The position numbers were made by a program, and so were the translations under genes. From Nyssa sinensis (lineage: Eukaryota; Streptophyta; Magnoliopsida; Cornales; Nyssaceae), in the NCBI GenBank assembly GCA_008638375.1, contig CM018041.1, forward strand, positions 7,824,627-7,888,626: a stretch of DNA of 64,000 bases, given 5' to 3'. Shown piece by piece: positions 35,426 to 44,134 of the stretch. The notes below the pieces were generated by a model that had not been told where the DNA came from, searched no databases, and saw only the letters and a list, made by a program, of their open reading frames with translations. How positions within the stretch are numbered: position 1 is the stretch's first letter; each line of letters starts with the position of its first letter.

Positions 35426-37270
35426 TTCAGGCAATTGCCTGAAAGATAGAATCTAGAACAGAATCTATTTCAAAAAAAAAATGTTACAATGTCAAGCAGT
35501 AATAACATGTTGTGTTTAGCTCCAAAGATGAGGTCCAAAAATTAACTTAATCTAGACATAGTTTTCTATGGTAGCAAAAATGGAAGTTTCCTTGTAAAGA
35601 ACAAATCAGTTGATGTAATTGTTGAATCCTGAGATAAAAGGCAGCCCATACATCAAAACTACCATTCCAAAAGCTTAAATTGATAGTTGATTCAGTCTGA
35701 ATTAAAATGGTTAGAAGATTAATTTACTATAGGATGCAAGATCACTGATATGCAAGACTGAAGGATACCCAGCACAATGACTCAGATCTCAAAGAAAGAA
35801 AAGAAAAAAGGTTACCTCCTCATCCTCATCATTTTCGCCACTGACTTCTGGTTTTGACCTGTCAAAACCCTCCTCATCATCAGACCCATTCTCCTGAAGC
35901 AACACAAAACCAAGTCAACGGAGTAAACAATCTGGAAAAGAATGAACCAATAATAGTTTCTCCAAAAGATATGGACCAATGATAAACCTGTTTCTTGTTG
36001 TATGCTGTGATAAGCTTTTCATAATCTGATTTCCTTTTAGCTGCTTTATCTTCATATGGGGCCTTCTCCTGCCAAACCCCAGTCGTAGTGGAGCACCAGG
36101 TTAGAAATGCATAAAGCTTCTATGTAACCCAAGCCAAATTAATCCATAGATGGAGAATATAACTTACAGACAGTAAAATTAATAGACCATTTGCTTAACT
36201 AGGTATTTTGAATTAGTCATTTTACATTAGATTTCCAACTTGCCACATCCATCAAGGGGTGCGAATCTCTAACTCTGCTGTCCAGTCATTTTGAATCTTC
36301 AGGCCCTATGCAAGGCTAATTACCAATGCCTCGGTAATCTACGCCAGAAGGGTGCATAGGCCACACCAATAAGAGATCCTAAGTCACCGAACAAATCCTT
36401 GATGCAAGGCGAGGTCCAACAGGAACCATAGTACTAGGTTTGTGCAGCACCTTTACAAGCAGAATTCATAAGTTTTTTTCTTGAGTTAAACTAACCGATT
36501 CAAGGGAGTGATAATGCATTGACCCTAAACATGCCAAACATTTCAAGTTTCTATTTGGAAAAAATTGTAGTACTTACAGAATTAGACATGGCTCTCCACT
36601 TTTCTCCTGCAGCTTTACCAACCTTCAATTTCAGCAACCAGTTACCAAATGAATTGACTTACCAAACTATATTCATGCACAGTTTCTATTTAATTAAAAT
36701 CATAATGTTAGGTGATTGTTTGCTTACAGCTGAAACAGCTGTCACATTAGGATGCTCTTGCTTGTAAGTTTTTCTGAATTCTTCTCTGCATGTTTTACAA
36801 GGTATAAAGATATGAGAATCTTCAAAATGAATTGCAACATTTAGGAAACGTCATTTTCCCAGATACCCATACAGCACAAGAAGAGACTTACAGAAACACA
36901 AAGAACGCACTAGGAGGCCTCTTTGGTTTGTTAACGTCTTTCTTGGCCAGCTTGCTGCTCTTCTCAGCCTTAGGAGCTGCCTTTCGTTTCCCAACCTTCC
37001 TGAAAATAATATATATATTACTAAATTTCCTCTTAAATGGTATACCTACTAATAACAGGGACAAAGGATATTGTAAGACTGCCAAAACTAAGATCAACAA
37101 ATTGGACAAAACTTGTACAGATATCAACAACCATAAAACACAGAAATGAAAATGCTATGTTGCAAAGTTAAAAAAAAATTTAGAACACAGAGTATTTAAA
37201 ACCTGTCATCAACGGGTTTCAAGGCTTCCTTTTTGTCCTTCACTGTCCCCTTACGCTTGACAACTTTCAT
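27884..37270 (-). CDS. HMGB: HMGB-type high-mobility-group chromatin protein (7 coding exons)
   Basis: Small plant HMGB protein, a nuclear non-histone protein that binds and bends DNA through one HMG box. Coding exons, 5' to 3': 37270-37203, 36999-36892, 36785-36728, 36622-36578, 36068-35988, 35893-35816, 27916-27884. All introns are GT/AG and the phases join without a stop, giving 471 nt and 156 aa, normal for the plant HMGB family. Residues 1-45 are basic (Lys/Arg-rich). The HMG box spans about 46-118, opening NKPKRPPSAFFVFL and including GKAAGEKWRAMS and EKAPYEDKA. Residues 121-156 form an acidic tail (END, DEDEE, VEDDDDEDDD) with a casein-kinase-2-like site SDDE at Ser124. The start is the first ATG after the UTR intron. 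The last intron is 7,899 bp and carries a copia element with a LINE inside. The exact paralogue is not resolved. Confidence 0.93.
28250..28393 (-). repeat. 3' LTR of the copia element
   Basis: 144-bp LTR beginning TGTTGACTG on the plus strand and ending TAACTCTA; the terminal CA has mutated to TA. It is bordered outside by the target duplication ACTAG and inside by the polypurine tract GAGGGGAG (minus strand). Confidence 0.85.
28403..28756 (-). pseudogene. Copia RNase H remnant
   Basis: Minus-strand reading gives NVVARSSAE, then MTWAKSFLQ-like residues after a frameshift, then MKMYCDSQTIIYMVSNFVFHERIKYIEVDCHFV and, near the end, QLGEMLSKPV. These are hallmarks of the copia RNase H C-terminus (VARSSAEAEY, CDNQxA, HERTKHIEVDCHFV, DxLTKxL). 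About 80 residues between VVSQ and NVVARSS are missing; the LINE occupies that gap. Confidence 0.85.
28757..29097 (-). pseudogene. LINE reverse transcriptase, downstream part, inverted
   Basis: The minus strand reads SLYLSKG, LTLIKSTLLRLSMYCMSIFPLPS, then LEKIQRDFFWGGFED, KKFHLVNWDT and GGLGVKNLKFF.SVLLGKW.WRF. Plant L1-like LINEs carry LSKGGRLTLIKSTLSxLPxYxMSLF, RDFLWGG and GGLGxxxLxxFNxALLGKWLWRF downstream of the catalytic domain. The piece lies in the opposite orientation to the rest of the LINE. Confidence 0.8.
29097..29128 (+). repeat. (CT)16 microsatellite at the LINE inversion point
   Basis: Sixteen uninterrupted CT dinucleotides separate the inverted and direct LINE pieces. Confidence 0.95.
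29250..30780 (+). pseudogene. LINE ORF1 remnant (DUF4283-like / nucleic-acid-binding)
   Basis: Broken plus-strand frames include MSCLWFNFELPSKSEARRIL from 29833, then, after frame changes, GTGLPAFLWSDEVFKALGNQCGRFVTVDE and LQWARIMV. This is the pattern (LWxxFxLPSxxEAxRxL; WxRxxGLPxxLWSxxxFxxIGxxCGxFxxVDE; LQWARIxV) of the DUF4283-type ORF1 protein of plant L1-like LINEs. Upstream frames resemble ORF1 N-terminal sequence only loosely. Several stops and frameshifts make it non-functional. Confidence 0.7.
30786..31440 (+). pseudogene. LINE AP-endonuclease domain remnant
   Basis: In order across frames: KIKSWNARGLN, GGVLVLWDSKKL, VGHFSVACNF, GIYRPENEVTRLEMW, WCMGGDFNEVRFPNERRGSR, FSNFISKNRMVDL and RLDRFLVPA. 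These match the endonuclease blocks of plant LINE ORF2 (SWNxRGL, WCxGGDFNExRxxxER, SRLDRFLxS). The catalytic GGDFNEV block is intact, but the frame has stops in the region just after SWNARGLN and before RLDRF. Confidence 0.85.
31438..32806 (+). pseudogene. LINE reverse transcriptase, upstream part
   Basis: From 31438 the plus strand reads the linker (WWQNYSIEGGSPSFIFVKKLK, LKEDLKNWNKVEYGNI). From about 32215 it reads the polymerase: FIGLITKKEGAGDIRDYNPISLVGSVYK as scattered blocks, LAKVLSMRLKGVM, QNVFIEGRQILEAVMVANECLD, CSLDIENSSDHVNWEFV, then after a frameshift PLLFVIAMEA...RMMSRAGERGLIKGFRV. Just where the family has SHLLFADDTLxFCE the sequence passes from SHL to TLVFCE: the FADD active-site codons are missing. 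LINE sequence ends there. Confidence 0.85.
32807..33660 (-). pseudogene. Copia reverse transcriptase remnant
   Basis: Across shifting minus-strand frames the family's landmarks occur in order: AMDEKMSALYKN, GKHVVGC, KYHPDGNVE, a QLDxK-like stretch followed by HGD-like residues, VIYELKQSLRAWF, then the catalytic region reading IYVADIVISRND, and finally LVGKLIYLIVARP...VGVVSQ. Known copia elements have YVDD at the active site; here the second aspartate position reads Ala, besides several stops and frameshifts. The reading stops abruptly near 32807 where LINE sequence begins. Confidence 0.8.
34060..34150 (-). pseudogene. Copia gag zinc-knuckle remnant
   Basis: A minus-strand frame contains a C...C-x-GxxLDYCCDLNG pattern, resembling the copia gag knuckle and following peptide (GHxxDYCWDLHG in intact elements). 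Frames on either side are broken. The assignment rests on a short motif and on its place between the primer-binding site and the reverse transcriptase. Confidence 0.45.
35142..35288 (-). repeat. 5' LTR of the copia element
   Basis: About 147 bp, ending TAACTCCA on the plus strand next to ACTAG. It contains an A-run not present in the other LTR. Its inner edge abuts TGGCATCAGAATAA (minus strand), matching the initiator-Met primer-binding motif TGGTATCAGAGC. Confidence 0.85.
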
Positions 37271-39055
37271 TGTGAGACGAAATGCCCCTGAAGAACATAA
37301 TTCAATCATAAATCAATGCAGTCTACGCAACTAATGAGATTGATTCCATGCCACAACACAATCCCTATATAATCTGTGTATGTTAGTAGTATACATATAT
37401 ATATATATATATGCACATATAGAACTCAAAATTTCATGTTGAAGAACACATTGAAGTGTTTTCAAGAAGAATTTTTAAGAATACTCAACTGGGAGACTAA
37501 ATGCAAAGGAAAGAGGATTGGTCAAACGTAGGTCGCGTCATAAAAGTTAATATCGGTACTTCAAATGCTACGTTTACTTAAAGTAACACGACAAATGCAC
37601 TGGCTAACATCATTCTTGCATAGCCATATTGATACTCAAATTTTAGTTTCCCACCCCACTTCTCAATGTCCATGCTTCATGATGTGGAGTGCAAGAACCA
37701 ATATGTGGACACCCCAAAAAACACTTAAGAGAACCAATGCATATGTGATTTTTCTTCTCTTGCAAAACAAGAGAATTGTCACTTACCCTCTTCCCACACC
37801 AAAGAATGGTGACACCCCAACTTGTGACATTAGTGTTGAGCTTATAGCTTGTTTAACTCAAGGTGGGGCCTCAAAACAACTATTTGAAGTGTTTGGGTTG
37901 GGGTTGGGCCTTGTCTTGAAAGCATAAATGGGCAACTAACTCATGAAACTTATAAACGAGTGTTCTTTACCAAGGGTTCTTGGGCTGAGGAATAAAGATA
38001 CGATAGGCAACTTTTTAAAATTTCTCCATTCCAACAATTCTCCAATGCAGAACTATCTCTAATTTATGGTTAAAAGATAGTCACAGATCTGATAGACAAG
38101 TTTTTTTAACTTCTTCTCCATTCCAACATTTCTCCAATGAGGGACTGTTTCTAATTTATGGTTAGAAGATACTCACAGATTCGATAGGCTAGATTTTTAC
38201 ATTTTCTCCATTCCACCAATTCTCCAATGTGTCAGTGTCTCAAATTTGTGCTTAGAAGATACTTACTCCACTCTGTGGGATTAGAAAGGTGTGGGTTTGT
38301 AGTCCATTGGAGGTAAGACTGTAACCTCAAATTTAAACTTGAGAAGACCTCTTGTGCTCTATTTTCTACTCAGTGGATTTAAACTCCAACATCTTAAACC
38401 AAACTCTGTCAGTGTCTTGCCCATGCCCCCCATGACCCAACTAACATGCCATTAGTCCATGCAATTTCTTTTTTCAAAAAAAAAAAAAAGGATAAATATT
38501 AGTCCATAAAAATTATTGTCAAACTACCTGTAAGATTAATTGAGTATATTGAAATCACTATAACTAGCAGTATACAAACAGAATTTTGACCAGAAATTCA
38601 CATACAAAATGATTGCCCCTGGTTCATTCCTTAATATTTTAAATTTTAAAAAAACATCACTGTTCATATATTTGCACAAATACCATTGCCGAGCAACTTT
38701 GGATGAAAATAAAAATTGTTTTCAGATCCTTGTAAATTAACACGTCTACTATGTCCAGACTACCATCTAAACGAGAACATGAAACATAAAACATGGAATA
38801 TCTTCAAAAGAGAGACAATCAAACGGAAACTGAAACCAATCAAATCAAAATCAACAAAAACATCAAAGTCAACTGAGAAATATGATCTAATAGACGAACT
38901 AAACACGATGATTAAAAGGGCGAACCCGTACCCTTAAACTTGAACGGAAGAGAAGCGAACAGCAATACCTGTAAAGAAAACAAGCAGAGAGCACAAACAG
39001 CGAATGAAGCTGAAGCAACCCAAAAGATAGCGTGAGAATCTATGTACGACCGACC
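37271..39055 (-). other. HMGB 5' leader with UTR intron
   Basis: Seventeen leader bases (37287-37271) precede the HMGB ATG and follow a clear acceptor (TTCTTCAG). A matching donor, CAG followed by GTATTG, is at 38969/38968, giving a leader exon from about 39,050 down to 38969 and a 1,681-bp intron in the 5' UTR. The exon boundaries are inferred from splice sites alone. The intron holds a three-unit tandem repeat at 37997-38266. Confidence 0.5.
37997..38266 (-). repeat. Three-unit tandem repeat in the HMGB leader intron
   Basis: Units of 89-92 bp start at 37997, 38086 and 38178, sharing GAT..GATAGxC, TTCTCCATTCCAxCAxTTCTCCAATG and TAGAAGATACTxAC blocks. Confidence 0.85.
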
Positions 39056-39130
39056 GGGGAGTGCAGAGATATTTGTATGGTTTGACCGGACCAGCCGGTT
39101 CAGATGTCGAATCGTTACCACATATCTTAG
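39056..39130 (-). promoter_or_regulatory. Probable HMGB core promoter
   Basis: Upstream of the inferred leader exon the minus strand reads CATACAAATATCTC (around 39080-39068), a weak TATA-like element about 30 bp before a plausible start near 39,040. The surrounding 100 bp is GC-richer than the flanking DNA, as expected for a promoter or leader. The exact start site cannot be fixed from sequence. Confidence 0.35.
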
Positions 39131-40321
39131 GTAGCGATGAGGTTTTCTACTTGCTATCACCGGTTTCAGATGGCAGTGGGAGCCAACCCATTTCATAGAA
39201 TAAAATTGATTATGAAAATTTAATCTGATTATTTAATTTTTTGTAAAAATTAATTATAAATAATTTAAGAAATATAGTTTTTTTCACTTTTTATTTAAAA
39301 AAGTTTGTATATACACTGAATAATATGTATTATATCTTATAAATAATTGAATATTTAACAAATAATAAATATATATTATTTAATATATATATATATAATT
39401 TATTAACATTTATATAGTAATTGGACTCATAGTTTTACAATATACAACTAATGTAGTGCAAAAAGTATTTTTATGCATTTTGATAATGACTCGCATTTTA
39501 TTTTTAGTTCTATCAAACAGCTAAACATATTCTTTTAGATGACACTTAATTTTTTTAAAAACGGTTTAAGAATTCTTAAAATTGGGTCAAATTTGATATA
39601 CTCTGATTAAATTATATATTATTTTAAAAAAATTATACTTTAATTAAATTATATGTTATTTTAGAGAATTGATCGTTTATAATTTAACTTTATTTATATT
39701 TTAAGTATTTTTTTAAGAATAAATGCATATTATAAAAATGTATTAATCAACATTAAAAACTTAAAATTAAGTTATTTGTGCTTTACTAAGAATTTTTCAA
39801 ATACATTCGTAAATAAAGTACCAAGTATAAAGGATAAAGAACAGTAACAAACAACCTTGATGAATGAATATGTGCTAAAATAAATATTGAATCAAGTAAT
39901 TGAAAAAAAAATGTCATCCCTTTGATTTGATGTTGGTAGATATTGGGTTCATATTAATTATATAATAATATGTGTGTATAAAATATTAGATATTTGTATT
40001 AAAGTTGATTACTCTATATTATGCTATGTAATTAGTAAACAAGATAAATCATATTTTCCAAACCACTATAATTTAAGAATTATTATATTCAATTATTTAA
40101 ATGAAAAATTAAAAAAAATCAAGATGATGTAGATGAATCATATGTTTGTTTGCAAATTATAGATTAATCAAAATAAAGATAACATCTCATAGATGATAAG
40201 AATGAAGATGACACATAATTCTAAGATAATTATCATCAAAGGTAACAAAAATATCTTAAAGTAGTTGAAAAATTACTAAATTGCCCTCGTAGTATAGAAA
40301 AATAACCAAATTGTCCTTAAG

Positions 40322-41193
40322 CAGTGATGGATCCAAGGGGACAGACAGGGGCATGGCCCCTAAAAATTTGAATATTGTATTTTATATTTTTAATTTTGTT
40401 AGAATTTTTTTAAAAAATAGGACTCTTCCCTAATTTTTTTTTAATATATTCATATAAATTCTTATAAATTATAATACTTGCTATTTCATAGGAGTATCAA
40501 TTTTTAACACGATTCCAACACGATACGAAATTAACGAGTTTGTGTTTAGCATAAATAAGGTTTGGGTCATAAACGGGTTGACACGTATAACACGATTAAT
40601 AAACAAGTCGTGTTTGAGTTTTACTAGTTTCAATCCTGTTTAACACGACTTAACACATTTAATTATAAAATATATTATGAGTTAAGGTAATTCGTCTCAC
40701 ATCAAATATTTATCAAGGTTTTGAGATTTTTTATTTATAAAAGAGGTTTCTATTTTGATTTGGCCCATATTCAAAGTTACTAAACTTAAAAATTATCTAT
40801 ACATATTAAAAGATAAGTAAATTTTTTTTATTTAAAATTTAAAATAAACGGGTTAAGTGTGTTGACATGTGTAACCTGTTTAATAAATGAGTTGGGTTTG
40901 AGTTTTGAAACTTGACACTATTAGTTAATAGTGTCGGATTAGGGTTCACATATAATTCGAACATGTATACCTTAACACGATCCCGAACACGACACGATAA
41001 CACGAATTGACACTTTTACTATTTCACCATTTCAAAAATTTAGATATTGTATTTTTTGCCTCTAATTTTTTTATAATTTTTTAACGAAATAAAACTTGAC
41101 CCTCCCAATTTTTTTTATACATTCATATAAACTCTCTAAATTTCTATACCTGCAGTTTGGCCCCCTAACTAATATTTAAGAATCCATCACTGC
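40322..41193. mobile_element. Outer hAT-like element hosting the MITE
   Basis: Inverted ends CAGTGATGGATCC and, in complement, CAGTGATGGATTC are bordered by the 8-bp duplication TCCTTAAG (40314-40321 and 41194-41201). Without the inner element and its duplicated 8 bp it would be 334 bp, non-coding. The interior carries GGCCCC-type blocks near both ends. Confidence 0.75.
40489..41018 (+). mobile_element. hAT-type MITE, copy 2 (530 bp), nested
   Basis: Flanked by the 8-bp duplication CTATTTCA (40481-40488 and 41019-41026). Ends are TAGGAGTATCAATTT and, in complement, TAAAAGTGTCAATTC. It is the same family, orientation and length as the copy at 10.8 kb and sits inside another element. Confidence 0.88.
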
Positions 41194-41990
41194 TCCTTAA
41201 GACGTAAAATAATCAAAATACCCCCAATGGTAAAACAACATATGAATTATGAAAATGTCCTTAAATGACCAAAATGACCTCTTAGAAGTAAAAAAATGTC
41301 AAAATTACTTAAATACCTTCTAAATAGCAAAATGGCTGTCAAAAGTATCAAACTTTTCATAGAAAGTGATAAACCTGAAAGGCTTTACTAAATACCTTTA
41401 AAGGGTATGAAAATACTAGGAATTACCCTAATACTTTTAGACTATAAAAATTATCAAAATGCCCCTCTGACCAATATGTGTGAATATTATGAAAATACCC
41501 TTAGGGGTTAAAATATTCAAAAAATTACCTTAGAAAATGACCAAATTAAATATCTTTAGGTAAGAAAATAGTGCAGTAACTCCCTAAACATAACAAAATT
41601 ATCCCTAGTCGATAATTTTTTTTGAAATATGCTAATGAAATAATTGAAATGTCTCTAAAACATAATAATTTTACAGGTATGCTACTATAAATTATAAAAT
41701 TACCCTTACATAATCAATGGTAAAAAAATGAGAAATCATAAAAAAGCTTAGACTGCATAATTGAAGGTAATTTCACTTATCTTGCATGCGTATATTCTCC
41801 CATATTGTATATACTCCCACATTGCTTACAATATACAGACGCGCGCGCACACACACACATATATATGGCCTCTAAATCGAATTGTAGAGGCGTACATATA
41901 TATGCCCACGAACTAAATTGCATGGAATTACAAAAGAGATACATATGCTCACACTAAATCACATGAACCAAATTGCACAAAATTGAAAAT
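41194..41990. other. Short-period degenerate repeat DNA
   Basis: From about 40240 through 41750 (outside the nested elements) variants of CAAAATxACC / AAAATGxCC plus short A-rich spacers recur many times, suggesting a decayed short-unit tandem array. No gene. Confidence 0.4.
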
Positions 41991-41994
41991 GAAC

Positions 41995-42660
41995 AAACTA
42001 AGAATTATAATAGCCTTTATATATAGAAAAGAATCACAATTGAACAAAGTGCAAAAACCATACTGCATGAGTAGAATTACAAAAGCCCCATGTACATTCG
42101 ATGAACTTCTTGTCCTCACAAGGCCATAATTCAATGTGACGAAATTATTTGTATTTTTTTTTTTTTTACTGAAACATGTGTCAAGCGAGCAATAATCATT
42201 GAGTACAAGTCTTAATTGCAAACCTCGAGAGTCACATTCAATGTGATGACAATGGTAATGCAAAGGACCGAATGAATGTAAATGCAATTCAGGGCTTGTA
42301 TACACACACAAAATCATAAGCAAACCCCATAAACTAAGAACTATAATATCCTTTATATATAGAAAAGAATCACAATTGAACAAACTGCAAAAATCATATT
42401 GCATGAGTAGAGTTACAAAAGCCCCATGTACATTCGATGAACTTCTTGTCCTCACAAGGCCATAATTCAATGTGACGAAATTATTTGTATTTTTTTTTGT
42501 ACTGAATCATGTGTCAAGCGAGCGATAATTGATTGAATACAAGTCTTAATTGCAAACCTCGAGAGTGACATTCAATGCGATGTCAATGGTAATGCAAAGG
42601 ATGGTGTGGATGTAAATGCAATTCAGGGCTTGTATACACACAAAATTGTAAGCAAATCCC
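41995..42660. repeat. 336-bp tandem duplication
   Basis: Two direct units, 41995-42330 and 42331-about 42660, share long identical runs including CCCCATGTACATTCGATGAA and CTTCTTGTCCTCACAAGGCC. Differences are few, so it is fairly recent. The long minus-strand open frame across it is a by-product of the repeat. Confidence 0.92.
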
Positions 42661-43350
42661 ATAAAAAATTTATAGAAACATTTGGAACGTGTGTAATACA
42701 ACTCCAAATGAAAATATGCCAAAATATATGGGCACGAGGCTTAACTTTAATACATACCTTTTAATTTTGTTCATTAAATTTTTTAATTATTTTATGTCAC
42801 GTGTACAATAAATTAACTTAATATTATTTAAAAAAATTAAAGAATTAATTTTTTAATCACTTACTATTCACACGGCTAAAAGTAAATTAAAAATTGATGC
42901 ACAGAAAAGACGTACCATTGTTTTCAAAGGAAAGTGATGTCAAGATAAGATATATAAACTAAATAGTTAAATCAATTTAAACACAATCATTTTATGTCTC
43001 ATTCTTATTAATTACTTCATAAACAAATAAAAAATTATACAGACATATTTTATAATTTTAGTTATTTTTACTTGACAAGGGAAAATATGTCTGTCAACTT
43101 TTAATTATAAAGATACATTTATTATTTATTCAAAGCAATTAAAATTAAAATTCTTTGATACCTTGTATGAGCTATTTGATATACATGAAAAGCTTTAATA
43201 CCATCGCTCTACTAATAATAATAATAAGACAACAAAAATATAAATGATATTTATAGTGAATAAAAATCATACAGTACTTGTAAAAACACACACGCACACA
43301 CACATATATACACACACACACATATATAATATATATATACACACATTATT

Positions 43351-43386
<36 letters not shown>

Positions 43387-43977
43387 CTTTTAGGCCCAAG
43401 TTTTTACACTATGTTTGAATAAAAAGAATTGGAAAGAAAAGGAAAGGAAAAAGAAGAGAAGGGAGCTTATATCATATTTGTTTTAAAAATTAAGAAGAAA
43501 AGAAAGGGAAAGAGAAGGAGAGGGAGGAAGAGCTTAATTCTTGTTTAAACAATTTTGTTATTCCTCCAAAAATTAAAAAAAATAAAGAAAAAAAAAACAA
43601 AGATTTATTAAATTTTTAATAATACCAATATTACTCTTAAAATTATAAAAGTCAAAATAAAAATGACAAGATAGAGTATAATAATAAAATAATATAAAAT
43701 TATTTCTTTTTTTTTTTTTTATCATTTTCAAATGAAATAAAAAATTATATTAATTTTTTATTAATTATTCAAACATAAAAAAAATATTTTTTTCTTTTCA
43801 TGTAACTAATACTCTTCTCGGATTTCCTTCGCCTCCTACTTATCCAAACCACCTGTTAAAAGTTCCATTCTTCAAAAGGTAAATTTGCTTATTATTCAAT
43901 GATATTCTCTGTATGCCTTCTCCCGTACGTTAAGTTTTGTCCATCTTGTCATCTACATTATCTTCGATTCTTCGTAT
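42661..43977. other. Intergenic DNA upstream of the yippee-like gene
   Basis: AT-rich with purine-rich runs (about 43420-43530) and the CA/TA microsatellite. No gene recognised. Confidence 0.4.
43285..43386. repeat. Compound CA/TA microsatellite
   Basis: Alternating runs of CA and TA dinucleotides, including (CA)13 near 43350. Confidence 0.9.
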
Positions 43978-44134
43978 CGTATATATAAAAATTATTATGT
44001 CTTGTTAATGGATCTTTTGTACAACTCTTTCTGAATTCTCTTTATTTTACTTAGCTTTTGGGTCTGGTGTTGAAGTGGGTAAAGAAATTTAGAGAGAGAG
44101 AGCGAGAGATTAGAGTGAGAAAAAGAGGGGAGAA
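43978..44134 (+). promoter_or_regulatory. Yippee-like gene core promoter and 5' leader
   Basis: A good TATA box, TATATATAAAA (about 43980-43990), sits roughly 145 bp before the ATG. That leaves a leader of about 110-120 bp containing a GA-rich run (AGAGAGAGAGCGAGAGA). No intervening intron is needed. Confidence 0.55.

Noticed and set aside
38912..39196. 94-residue minus-strand frame at the HMGB 5' end
   Set aside because: Overlaps the inferred leader exon and promoter; no resemblance to a protein family and the true HMGB start is in a later exon.
41949..42470. 173-residue minus-strand frame
   Set aside because: Lies on a 336-bp direct duplication and its protein is just the same segment read twice; no domain.
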